Origin: Pseudomonas allokribbensis
GTDB taxonomy: Bacteria > Pseudomonadota > Gammaproteobacteria > Pseudomonadales > Pseudomonadaceae
Assembly: GCF_014863605.1 (NCBI RefSeq)
Contig: NZ_CP062252.1
Coordinates: forward strand, 2,675,001 to 2,739,000
Reading direction: 5' to 3'
DNA length: 64,000 bases
The position numbers and the translations under genes are program-made. Shown piece after piece: positions 47,218 through 55,680 of the stretch; position 1 is the first letter of the stretch; each line of letters starts with the position of its first letter. The notes beneath the pieces are model-generated. The model saw nothing but the letters and a program-made list of their open reading frames with translations, was not told the origin of the DNA and made no database searches.

Positions 47218-48416
47218 GAGGCTTGTGTCTCGACTTCACAGGTTTCCAGCCAATCGAAAATCTGCAGTGCGCGATCCTTGGATTCGCAGGTGAAAAAGGC
47301 CGTCAGCACGGTTTCCAGGGCCACCGGAGGCGCCATGACGAACTCGCCGTTGCTGCGGTGCTGGATGATGGTGCCGGCACCCATTTCGCGGCATTGCGCG
47401 ACCGTCTTTTCGATGGATTTCAGCACGCCGCTTTTCTTGACGCTGAAGTCGTACTCCAGGCCGATGCGGCGCTGCGGCAGATCCAGTCTCAGTTGCGGCG
47501 TATTCAGTTTGAGGTCGACGTCATAGACATCCAGCCCGAGGCAGATGTCCATCAGATAACGGGACGAGATGCCGCCACCGGAAATTCTCGGGGCCAGTTC
47601 CAGGATGTAGACCCGCTGGTCGGGCGTGATGCGAAACTCGGCGTGGAAGGGCGACTGATCCAGCCCGACGGCCGCAATGATCCGGCGCAGAGCAACCAGG
47701 AAAGGCTCACCCGCCTGCATGTCGAACGGTCTGGAAATCTGGGCGTTTTCGTGGAATGTCGGGCCTTCCAGACGTGGGTATTTATGGTGCAGCAGCAGGG
47801 GAGTGATTTCGCCATCCAGCACATAGCCATCCACCGAGAACTCTTCACCGTCGATGTACTCTTCAATCAGGATCTGCGAGCCGCCACGCTGGCTGGTCAT
47901 CAATGAGCAGACCCGACGGGTCAGCGTCAGCGCCTTGTTGAACGCGGCCTGGTCATCGACCCGGATCACCCCGGCGCTGTAGAAGCCGTTGGAGGGTTTG
48001 AGCACGACCGGCAGATTCAGCGACGCCTCGACCTGCTGCCATGCCTGCTGTGCGCTCACATCCTGAGGCAGGCACAGATAGCGTGAAATGAAATCGGCGG
48101 TCGCGGGGACCGATTTGAAGGCCGCTTTGTCCGTCAGCGCGAAAATGGCGTCCGGATCGCGCGCGGGCAGCCCGAAGAGGCGCTTGAGGACATCCACCTG
48201 AACCTGAAACCCGTCGTTGAATGAAACGACATGGTCGAACCGTTGCCCGGCGCCGACGGCCTCCAGTGCGGCGGACAACTGTTGTTCCCAGGCGCTCTTT
48301 TCGTTCTGCAGCAGTGCGGGCGGTACGAAACAGACGACTTCTCTGCCGTGTTCGCGGCAATACGCAACATAATCCTGAAGGTCACTTTCACGGCCAAGGG
48401 CCAGAATCTGCATCAT
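47214..48416 (-). CDS. ATP-grasp ligase
   Basis: 400 residues with the ATP-grasp layout: an N-terminal Rossmann-like part, a central Lys/Gly region (PVVLKPSNGFYSAGV), the ILIEEYIDGEEFSVDGYV hinge, and metal-binding ELAPRISGGG near the end. Such enzymes activate a carboxylate as acyl phosphate and join it to an amine or other nucleophile. In butirosin-type pathways, ATP-grasp enzymes act on carrier-bound substrates, and this operon also has a BtrH-like gene. ATGATG allows a start at 48416 or 48413; GGAAAG lies just upstream. Confidence 0.9.
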   Translation of the reverse strand: MMQILALGRESDLQDYVAYCREHGREVVCFVPPALLQNEKSAWEQQLSAALEAVGAGQRFDHVVSFNDGFQVQVDVLKRLFGLPARDPDAIFALTDKAAFKSVPATADFISRYLCLPQDVSAQQAWQQVEASLNLPVVLKPSNGFYSAGVIRVDDQAAFNKALTLTRRVCSLMTSQRGGSQILIEEYIDGEEFSVDGYVLDGEITPLLLHHKYPRLEGPTFHENAQISRPFDMQAGEPFLVALRRIIAAVGLDQSPFHAEFRITPDQRVYILELAPRISGGGISSRYLMDICLGLDVYDVDLKLNTPQLRLDLPQRRIGLEYDFSVKKSGVLKSIEKTVAQCREMGAGTIIQHRSNGEFVMAPPVALETVLTAFFTCESKDRALQIFDWLETCEVETQAS

Positions 48417-48502
48417 CTTTCCATCTCTGAATACAAAGTCATCGGGCGAGACGGCGCCGTTCGACGCGCCGGTCCGGTCGGTTGAAATCGCACCTGTTCC
48501 GT

Positions 48503-49486
48503 TCAGGTGTTGTGGAGCGAGTCATGCAGCGTTTGCCACAGCTCCAGCGTGAGGGACTCGATCACGTCGAAACGATCCTCCAGGCGCACGAGGATCAACG
48601 GTGAGTGGGTTGCCTCGAACTTGAGTGCCAGCATCGACAGCGCCCGCCAGTGGTTGATCAGCGTCTGGGTCAAGGTCGTCATCGACCCCTGGCAGTCCGC
48701 GCGTTGCAGCGATTGCGCGAGCAAGGTCAGCCCGGGAATCACGTAAAGCACCACAATGTGATCGAACAGTCGGCGTGCGGCCGTTGCACCGGTTTCCGGC
48801 ACGTCGCGAAAACGCGACATGCACAGGGCTCGATAAGCCGGGAGGGCACCGCGGTAGGTATCGTTGGTGAGAAATGAACAGGCCTGACGGTACAGACTGG
48901 CTTGCACATCGAAGTCGACGGGCCGCCCGGCAGGCTGCATCACGACAAAATGGCCCATGTGGTCGTAGGTTTCGGTGCGTACCCGATCGGTGATTGCCGT
49001 CGCGAACGCTTCGATCGGCAGCCAGGCTTCGCAGCCGTGGGGTTCGCGATCGACGATCAGTGAGTCGAAGATCCTTACATGGGTGGCGGCGTCGTTCATG
49101 CCGATCACCAGCACCGCATGCAGATAACCCGGTTTACTGCTGTAGACCGGGGCGTAGTCCAGATACGCGGAATTGACCCACACCACGATTCCGGGGTATT
49201 CGCCGAGCAGGGCCTGGAGTTGCGCTACCCAGTCTGAAGCAATGGGCACCCGTGTCACCTGGGCACCCAACACCTTGCAGGCGCGAAGACCGACGTCCTC
49301 GACGGCGAACGTGTATTCCGGCATACCCCATTCATCCAGGCCGGCGCGCAGGAGGTAACCGTCACCGGCCTCCAGCAATTGCGCCTCGTGGAGCGCGGCA
49401 CCGCTGCGGCCGGACAACTGCGCCAGGCTTCCGGTGAAGCAATTGATGGCCAGGGGGGCGAAGCGCACGACTTCATTCAGGTTCAC
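48503..49486 (-). CDS. BtrH N-terminal-like (papain-fold) acyltransferase candidate
   Basis: 327 residues. The first 150 resemble the BtrH N-terminal domain: Cys16 in INCFTGSLAQL, His123 in GYLHAVLVIGMND and Asp141 in IFDSLIVD, a possible Cys-His-Asp triad. BtrH moves an acyl group from an acyl carrier protein to an aminoglycoside amine through a Cys intermediate. The C-terminal half is helical and not recognised. The two carrier proteins of the operon are obvious donors. Its start overlaps the MATE stop by 4 bp. The family call rests on motif likeness and could be wrong at the level of substrate. Confidence 0.72.
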   Translation of the reverse strand: MNLNEVVRFAPLAINCFTGSLAQLSGRSGAALHEAQLLEAGDGYLLRAGLDEWGMPEYTFAVEDVGLRACKVLGAQVTRVPIASDWVAQLQALLGEYPGIVVWVNSAYLDYAPVYSSKPGYLHAVLVIGMNDAATHVRIFDSLIVDREPHGCEAWLPIEAFATAITDRVRTETYDHMGHFVVMQPAGRPVDFDVQASLYRQACSFLTNDTYRGALPAYRALCMSRFRDVPETGATAARRLFDHIVVLYVIPGLTLLAQSLQRADCQGSMTTLTQTLINHWRALSMLALKFEATHSPLILVRLEDRFDVIESLTLELWQTLHDSLHNT

Positions 49487-50883
49487 AGGGCGCCCTCCGT
49501 GGCGGGATGATGATTGACCTGCAGGCGGTTTTCGGCACCTCGTACGGCTTTGGCGATCCGCCAGAAGTAAATGAGCCCGATGGCGAGTTCGAATACCGAA
49601 CCGATGATCCAGCAGGTCACCAGCGACGAGGGATCATCGCGATTGCCCATGGCGACGTAATAGATCAGCGGGATGCTCATGAACCACATCAGCACCAGCC
49701 GCACGATCAGGGAAAACCGGGCCATCCCGATGCTTTCGAGAACAGCGGCGCCGGTCATCGAAAAAGCAAAGGCACCGGAAAACGTCCACAGGACGCGCTG
49801 GGTATCGATGGCCAGGTCGATGATTTCCTGGTTATGCCCCAGGTCGCCAAAAGCCTTGAGCAAGACTTGCGGCATCGTCACCTGGACGGTGGAGACCAGC
49901 AGGACGTAGATCAACTCAATGACCACGGTCACCCGCACAATCGTCGCCAGCTCGGCATATTGCTGTTTTCCTGCCGCCGTGGCGCACAGGATGCTGCAGC
50001 CGATGCCCAGCCCGATGATCGGGATGATGCCCAGGTAGTTGATCGTCAAGTTGACGTTGTTGGCCGCCAGCGCACTGGCGCCCAGTACCGCAACGATCCA
50101 GATGAACGCCGTGTTGCCGAGTTGATCCACCCCCGCCGACAACCCGCTGGGTACGCCTCGGCGCAGCCGGAAAGCCAGGCGACTCCACAGGTGTTCACTG
50201 CGGGCGATGAAGATATTCATCAGCTCGCGCCAGACCTCGCGCGGCAGCATGAGCGCGTAGCAGCCCAGCATGGACAACGTACCGATCAGGGTCCCGATAG
50301 CCGCACCGGCCATGCCCATTTCGGGCAGCCCGAACTTTCCGAACACCAGGCCCACGGTAAAGATCGAGTCGACCACCTGACCGACAATGCCGACCATCAG
50401 TGTTTCACGGGTGCGTCCCACGCCGTTGAAGAAGGATGACAACGCCGTATTGATCGCCATCACGCCACCGAAAATCGCGGCCCAGAGCATGTACTGCGAC
50501 TCAAGGCTGACGATTTGCGCGGGACGCGAGCTCAACTGCGGAATCAACGCGATCAGCGGGGCGGCCATGAACAGCACCGCACCGCAGGCCAGTCCGAGGA
50601 ACAATCCCAGCGCCCCTTCACCCCGGGCTTCTTCGAGTCCCGAGCGACCGTTTGCCTGGGCAACGAACGAGCGTGAAACCCCGACGGTGCTGCAGAAGAA
50701 CGCGATGATCGCCATGCTGGTAAAGACCGCCGGCCCCGAGGCCGCCAGCGTATCCGGTGAGTAATGCGCCAGGCATAACCGGTCGACGAGCATCATCAGC
50801 AGGTTGCCGACCATTGTCCCCATCAACGGAAACGAGACGACGGCGATACGTTTGGCCACCGCGGCGTCAAACCAGCGCTGCAT
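49483..50883 (-). CDS. MATE-family efflux transporter
   Basis: 466 residues from ATG 50883, chosen because AAGGAG lies 7 bases upstream; an ATG at 50976 would extend it through the preceding gene. About twelve membrane segments in two similar halves, opening with RIAVVSFPLMGTMVGNLL, fit the MATE fold. Such pumps export drugs or metabolites with H+ or Na+. In the middle of a biosynthetic operon it probably exports the product and may give self-resistance. It overlaps the ligase gene by 17 bp. Confidence 0.9.
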   Translation of the reverse strand: MQRWFDAAVAKRIAVVSFPLMGTMVGNLLMMLVDRLCLAHYSPDTLAASGPAVFTSMAIIAFFCSTVGVSRSFVAQANGRSGLEEARGEGALGLFLGLACGAVLFMAAPLIALIPQLSSRPAQIVSLESQYMLWAAIFGGVMAINTALSSFFNGVGRTRETLMVGIVGQVVDSIFTVGLVFGKFGLPEMGMAGAAIGTLIGTLSMLGCYALMLPREVWRELMNIFIARSEHLWSRLAFRLRRGVPSGLSAGVDQLGNTAFIWIVAVLGASALAANNVNLTINYLGIIPIIGLGIGCSILCATAAGKQQYAELATIVRVTVVIELIYVLLVSTVQVTMPQVLLKAFGDLGHNQEIIDLAIDTQRVLWTFSGAFAFSMTGAAVLESIGMARFSLIVRLVLMWFMSIPLIYYVAMGNRDDPSSLVTCWIIGSVFELAIGLIYFWRIAKAVRGAENRLQVNHHPATEGAL

Positions 50884-51772
50884 GCTCGAACTCCTTTGTC
50901 CGTTGGCCGGCAGGCTGATCATCGAGTACCTCGTGCAAGTGAGCAAGCAGGCGGTCGGGGTCGCCGATCCGGGCAAGCAAAGACAGCAGCAGGCGTTCCA
51001 TGCCGAAGGCTACGCAGGCTGAGTGCATGGCGGGCTCAGGGGCTTGCGGGCCGATTTTGAATGCCTGCGTGAATAGGTCGCGGTGCAGGTTGCGCGATCC
51101 GACGCTGACCTGGCGCTGCGGCCAGGGAATCACTGCTTCGAGCTTGACGCCCATCGCCAGTTGAACCTTGCGGGTCACCTGGGCCGACTCGCCATAAAAG
51201 ACATCGCTGGCCCGCTCCACGAAGGTCGATGGCACCAGGCGTCTGATCAGTTCCACGCCACTGTCGAACAGCACCTGACACATGTGTTCGACTTGCGACT
51301 GCTGACCCAACAGTACGAATTCACGCATGGTGAAACTGGCCAGGCGTGTCGGCTCGTCGAGCACGGGCTCGTATCGGTGGCAATGGCCCAGCGCCGTGAA
51401 GCACTTGAGGTCCCAGCGCTCTGTGCTGCCGGCCAGGTGGGAGAATGTGTGATAGCAGGTCGAGGGGCTCAATACCCAGTCGCCCTCGTGATCCTTTTCA
51501 GAGTGATCACTGCACGCATGCGGGCTGGCGGTCATCGGGATGCAGGGCAGCTTGTTGAAAAAACCGATCTTCTCCAGCGCCTGTCGCTCGATCAGCGTCG
51601 TGCACGAGTGTGCCGTGGCGCTGATATGGCGGCTCATGGTGTTGATCAGTGCCCGGTCCAGAGCCTCGTAGGCCTGGTGGAGGGTGTCGCAAAAACGGTA
51701 GCCGATCAGGCCATTGCCGGAAGCGACGACCGAGAGCAGGCGACGAGCCTGTAAATCCTGCAGTGCGAACAT
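50867..51772 (-). CDS. Amino acid:[carrier protein] ligase, class II aaRS-like
   Basis: 301 residues from ATG 51772, five bases after the carrier-protein stop. It resembles the SerRS-like ligases described from Bradyrhizobium (Bll0957 type), which aminoacylate a carrier protein and not tRNA. Motif 2-like HCHRYE near 131-135, TMREFVLLG near 148-156 and motif 3 VAFGMER (254-260) are visible. Possible zinc ligands are Cys106 (CYHTF), Glu151 and Cys253. There is no tRNA-binding domain. Known members prefer small amino acids such as Gly or Ala. The adjacent small carrier protein is the likely acceptor, so this would supply an aminoacyl-S-carrier starter unit. Confidence 0.85.
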   Translation of the reverse strand: MFALQDLQARRLLSVVASGNGLIGYRFCDTLHQAYEALDRALINTMSRHISATAHSCTTLIERQALEKIGFFNKLPCIPMTASPHACSDHSEKDHEGDWVLSPSTCYHTFSHLAGSTERWDLKCFTALGHCHRYEPVLDEPTRLASFTMREFVLLGQQSQVEHMCQVLFDSGVELIRRLVPSTFVERASDVFYGESAQVTRKVQLAMGVKLEAVIPWPQRQVSVGSRNLHRDLFTQAFKIGPQAPEPAMHSACVAFGMERLLLSLLARIGDPDRLLAHLHEVLDDQPAGQRTKEFEHAALV

Positions 51773-51777
51773 GTCGA

Positions 51778-52035
51778 TTATCCCGCTTGGTTCATCATGG
51801 CGATCACGCTGTCGACCAGCGCCTCGCGGCTGTCCAGACAAAATGGCTGCAACGCGGCATCGTCGAAGACGAATTGCAGACGGTCTTCGATGGCGACCAG
51901 CAGCCGCATCTGATCCAGGGAGTCGAATACGATCATGTCCAGCGGCGATGTCGGGCTGACTTGCTTGGCAGTGGCGAGCGTGTGCAGAACTTCATCGACC
52001 ACTCGGGTCAGGTCCACGTGAGTCAGGGTTTCCAT
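51778..52035 (-). CDS. Free-standing carrier protein 1
   Basis: 85 residues from ATG 52035, which overlaps the carbamoyltransferase tail by 13 bp. Four-helix carrier pattern with the phosphopantetheine Ser39 in VFDSLDQM. The gene is immediately followed by the aaRS-like ligase, the standard pairing for amino acid:carrier ligases. It could also accept an amino acid from the orphan first A domain of the NRPS. Confidence 0.88.
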   Translation of the reverse strand: METLTHVDLTRVVDEVLHTLATAKQVSPTSPLDMIVFDSLDQMRLLVAIEDRLQFVFDDAALQPFCLDSREALVDSVIAMMNQAG

Positions 52036-53774
52036 ACGATGAATCCTTCCATGTAAAGCGTGTCCAGGGCGATGGAACGGAACGTCGCGAGTGCGACATC
52101 CGGCGACATGATCAAAGGCTGGCCCTTGACGTTGAACGACGTGTTGATGGAGCAGCCATGGCCGCACACTTTGCGAACCTGGGTCAGCAGACGCCAGAAG
52201 TTCTCGTTGACGTCCTGGCTGACCACCTGGATCCGCGCACTGCCGTCGGCATGAGCCACACCGCTGACGGCGGCCATGGCGTTTTCCCGGACCCGTGCGG
52301 TGCAGAGCATGTAGCGGGTCGGCTGAAGTTTTTTCGACTCGAACAACTGATCGCAATCGATGTCCAGAACCGCCGGCGCGAAAGGGCGGAAGGGCTCTCT
52401 GAACTTCACCAGGCCATTGATCCTGGCCTTGATTTCATGCCCGTTGGCCCGTCCCAGAATGGAACGATTGCCCAGCGCCCTCGGGCCGAATTCCATGCGT
52501 CCGTGAAACCAGGCAATGATCTTGTCCTCGGCGATGTCCTGGGCAGCCCGGGCGAAGTATTCATCCGTCAGCCCTTCGTAACGCCATTTCAGGCCGCCAT
52601 CCGCCGCGGCTTCGTCGAGTTGCCGGCGTATGTGTTCGACACTGTATTCAGGGCCCAGGTACGGGGAAAACCCGCTGTCCAGCGGCTCACCCTGTTGCGC
52701 CGCCAGATAGAGCGCGGCACCCAGTGCGGTTCCATCATCACCTGACGCCGGTTGCACGAAGGCCCGCTCCACCGATGGCAAGTTGCACAGCCGTTCGTTT
52801 GCCTTGCAATTGAGGAATGAACCGCCTGCCAGGCACAGCGATGTTTCACCGGTGCGCTCGAGCCAGAAAGCAACGAGTGACTCCAGAAGCGAGGTGAACA
52901 CGGTCTGCAAGGCCGCGGCAAAATCGGCGTGCCGGTCACCGAGTGCCTCGTCGCTGGCTCGAGGTGCCAGGTTGAACAGCGTCGCCAGAAACTCCATCGC
53001 CGCGGGATAACCTTCCTCCGCCCGGCTGAGTGCCTGGGCAGGCCAGCGGATGTTGATCGAGCCGGTTTTCGCATCGATTTGTGCAAGCTGATTGAAGGCT
53101 TCGAGGTACGCCGTACCGTTGCCATAGGCTGCCAGCCCCATGACTTTGTACTCGTCGCTGTTGAAGGCGAACCCCAGGAATCGGGTGCAGATGGAGTAGA
53201 GCAGGCCAAGGGAATTCTTGATGGGTTGACCATGCAGTTTCTTGAGCGTGCGGCCTTGTGCCTGGAACACCGTCAATGATTCGACTTCACCCATACCGTC
53301 GGAGACGATGCACAGCGCACGTTCGTAACCGCTGGTGAAATAGGCCGAAGCCGCGTGGGCAATGTGGTGATCCACGGCTTTGAAACGCGGTGCGACATCC
53401 TCCCAGCCGGCTTGCTCCAAAGCCTTGATGACGGATTTTGCACTCAGGACTTCATCGAAGGATTCCGCCGACTGGGTGAAAAAGCGCCGGTAGCGGTCAT
53501 AGTCGAATCCGTGGGCGATCACTTGAACATCACCCGGTTGCAGGTGTGCCGTACGCAGGCAATAGTCAATCGCGTGAAGGGGCAGTTCACCTGTGCCTTT
53601 ATCACCGGTGAAACGTTCTTCGGCCGCTGCCGCAATGACCTTCCCATCAATGATCAGGCAGGCGGCACTGTCCAGGCCCTGACAGATGCGCTCGTCGATT
53701 TCCAGCGCTTGAGGGTGAGCGGCGCGATGGGCGCGCTGCGAGTTGGGTAATCCGCTGATTCCGAGAATGATCAT
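52023..53774 (-). CDS. O-carbamoyltransferase, NodU/CmcH/TobZ family
   Basis: 583 residues, the full length of the family. N-terminal Kae1-like part: GLDSAACLIIDG, EERFTGDKGTGELP, metal-binding VDHHIAHAASAY (His136, His137, His140) and the ATP-site GMGEVESL. The C-terminal YrdC-like part begins around FHGRMEFGPRALGNRSIL. The family makes carbamoyl adenylate from carbamoyl phosphate and ATP and moves the carbamoyl to a hydroxyl. The product of this operon therefore likely carries an O-carbamate. It overlaps the KS gene by 4 bp. Confidence 0.94.
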   Translation of the reverse strand: MIILGISGLPNSQRAHRAAHPQALEIDERICQGLDSAACLIIDGKVIAAAAEERFTGDKGTGELPLHAIDYCLRTAHLQPGDVQVIAHGFDYDRYRRFFTQSAESFDEVLSAKSVIKALEQAGWEDVAPRFKAVDHHIAHAASAYFTSGYERALCIVSDGMGEVESLTVFQAQGRTLKKLHGQPIKNSLGLLYSICTRFLGFAFNSDEYKVMGLAAYGNGTAYLEAFNQLAQIDAKTGSINIRWPAQALSRAEEGYPAAMEFLATLFNLAPRASDEALGDRHADFAAALQTVFTSLLESLVAFWLERTGETSLCLAGGSFLNCKANERLCNLPSVERAFVQPASGDDGTALGAALYLAAQQGEPLDSGFSPYLGPEYSVEHIRRQLDEAAADGGLKWRYEGLTDEYFARAAQDIAEDKIIAWFHGRMEFGPRALGNRSILGRANGHEIKARINGLVKFREPFRPFAPAVLDIDCDQLFESKKLQPTRYMLCTARVRENAMAAVSGVAHADGSARIQVVSQDVNENFWRLLTQVRKVCGHGCSINTSFNVKGQPLIMSPDVALATFRSIALDTLYMEGFIVWKP

Positions 53775-54949
53775 GGTTCGATGACCTTGAAAATGGAGAT
53801 GGCGTTATTGCCGCCAAACCCGAAGGAGTTGTTCTGGATATGCCGTAGCGGGCGAGACAGACCACCCGGTTGGGTGACCAGATCGATCTCGTATTCGAGG
53901 CTGTCCGGCTCGATGTGAGTGGGCGGTAACAATTGATGCCGCAGGGACAGGCAGCTCGCTACCGCTCCGATCGCTCCTGCGGTGGCCATCATGTGGCCAA
54001 CCGTGCCTTTGATCGCGGTCACGGCCGCCGTGGGGTAGGTGTTGGCGAAGATCGTGCTTTCCGTGAGGTCGTTGGCGCGGGTTCCGGTGCCATGGGCATA
54101 GATTGCGCTGATGTCCCCGGCTTGCAGACCAGCCTGTTGCAGCACCTTCTGGTGGCAGGCGGACACGCCGGCCAGATCCGGGTTGGTCGGATGCGCCGCA
54201 TCATTGTTGCTCGCGACTGCCAGCAGTTGGGCATAGGGCGTGGACACGACGTCGCTGGCTCGCTGCAGCACCACGAAAGCGCCGCCTTCGCTGATGGTGA
54301 TGTAGCGCCGGTCACGGGAAAAAGGTTTGCATTGCTGTTCGCCCAGTGCGTTCAGGGTGTAGAACCCTGACCAGACTTTCTTTGAAAAGGCATCTCCACC
54401 GCCCACCACGGCGGTGTCGACCGCACCGCTGCGCAGCATGCGCAGCGCGAACTCCAGTGCCACGTTCGCTGAGGCACAGGTGTTGTGGAAGCACAGCGCC
54501 GGGCCTTGCGAACCGATGGCTCGCGCAACATTGCGGGCAATCGCGTGGCTGGAATAGGTGTTTTGGTGCCAGCCTTCGTCATCGTCTTCCAGATGCCGGT
54601 CGAGGATGTCGGCTTCGGCCTCGTTGTTGCCGACGCACACCAGCGCATGGCGCAGCGCAGCGGATCCGGCATCCAGGCCGGCGTCCGCGATCGCCTGCAT
54701 TGCCGCGTCCACCGCGTACAGCGAAGAGTCGGGCACGTTCGGTCCGGTGACCTCAGGCGCACGCTGTTTGAGCAGGGCTTTTTGTGCCGCATCGATACGG
54801 CCGGCCATGAAGTTCGGCTTCATCCCTGGATAGACCGCCGCCTGGGCGCTGAAATTGGCTCGGCGATCGATCAGCGCGGTCCAGAACTGTTCGACATCGA
54901 GACCAATGGGGGTCACCGCTCCGAGTCCGGAAACGTAGATTGTGTTCAA
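53771..54949 (-). CDS. Beta-ketoacyl synthase, FabF-like, type II
   Basis: 392 residues with the complete catalytic set: Cys158 in HNTCASAN, His286 in AHGTGTRANDLTE and His319 in KGTVGHMMATAGA. FNN-like GFGGNN ends the protein. It should condense malonyl-ACP with an acyl or aminoacyl starter. It is not the housekeeping FabF, since it lies among pathway genes and is paired with a truncated KS-like partner encoded two genes upstream. It overlaps both neighbours by 4 bp. Confidence 0.93.
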   Translation of the reverse strand: MNTIYVSGLGAVTPIGLDVEQFWTALIDRRANFSAQAAVYPGMKPNFMAGRIDAAQKALLKQRAPEVTGPNVPDSSLYAVDAAMQAIADAGLDAGSAALRHALVCVGNNEAEADILDRHLEDDDEGWHQNTYSSHAIARNVARAIGSQGPALCFHNTCASANVALEFALRMLRSGAVDTAVVGGGDAFSKKVWSGFYTLNALGEQQCKPFSRDRRYITISEGGAFVVLQRASDVVSTPYAQLLAVASNNDAAHPTNPDLAGVSACHQKVLQQAGLQAGDISAIYAHGTGTRANDLTESTIFANTYPTAAVTAIKGTVGHMMATAGAIGAVASCLSLRHQLLPPTHIEPDSLEYEIDLVTQPGGLSRPLRHIQNNSFGFGGNNAISIFKVIEP

Positions 54950-55680
54950 GGGGTTTTCCTCTTGACGGAAATAGCGTTGTGAATCACCAGCCTCATGCCC
55001 TGTTCATCCCAGGCACAGGCATCCCAGGCGAGGAACGAGCCAAAGTGCCGAACGCGTGTTTTCAGATTCAGGGGGGAGGCGGCAACCTCGCGATTCAGAT
55101 CGATCTGCAGTGCATCAAACCGGGCAAACACGTAGCTGGCCGCCGCGCCACCCGCACGACGCTGCTGCAGCACCAGGGCGAGATTGCCCAGCGCTTCGGT
55201 CAGGACCAGCAACGCCGGATCGGCCATTTGCGCCAGGTAGGGGTGCCGTGCAATGACCTGCTGCAGGTCGATGACAGTCTGGGCATGGGTGCCCTCGTCA
55301 TTCAGATCGATCTGCTCCGGCAGAAACCAGTACAGCGGTTCACGCGCAGGGCTGACGGGTTGTGTCGATCGACATACCTCATCCATGAACGCCGGTGTCT
55401 CGATGAGATCGCCGGCGAGCGTCGAAAACGAACAGCAAAGGCCGGCGTCGCCATTGATCTGCGTGTGCGGCCCCTCGTTCACGTAAGTGACGGCTTGCCC
55501 CGGGCGCACGAACGATTTGAACAGCAGCCGTTCGACAACCGTGGAGGAGGGCGCGGGCCGAGTCGGTTGCTGCAGTTCTCTGAGCAACAACATCAGGCCC
55601 GGCACGATCGGGTCGTTTTCGAAGTGCACCTTGAACACGTCAAGGCCTGGGTCAAAGATTTCGGCTCGGGTGCTATTCAT
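54946..55680 (-). CDS. Hotdog-fold dehydratase-like protein (FabZ-like)
   Basis: 244 residues. VHFENDPIVPGLMLLL (18-33) matches the FabA/FabZ active-site segment G-H-F-P-x-x-P-x-x-P-G with His19. The family unit is about 140 residues, so the length allows two hotdog domains; the second half has no clear motif. Expected role: remove water from a 3-hydroxyacyl-ACP during ketide extension. It overlaps the KS gene by 4 bp and the CLF-like gene by 8 bp. Confidence 0.75.
   Translation of the reverse strand: MNSTRAEIFDPGLDVFKVHFENDPIVPGLMLLLRELQQPTRPAPSSTVVERLLFKSFVRPGQAVTYVNEGPHTQINGDAGLCCSFSTLAGDLIETPAFMDEVCRSTQPVSPAREPLYWFLPEQIDLNDEGTHAQTVIDLQQVIARHPYLAQMADPALLVLTEALGNLALVLQQRRAGGAAASYVFARFDALQIDLNREVAASPLNLKTRVRHFGSFLAWDACAWDEQGMRLVIHNAISVKRKTP

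Noticed and set aside
48491..48509. CACCTG-N7-CAGGTG palindrome between the BtrH-like and ATP-grasp genes as a lux box
   Set aside because: Lux/las boxes have 20 bp with about ten bases between such arms. Here the spacing is seven and the site covers a stop codon inside the operon, so a quorum-sensing site is not supported.
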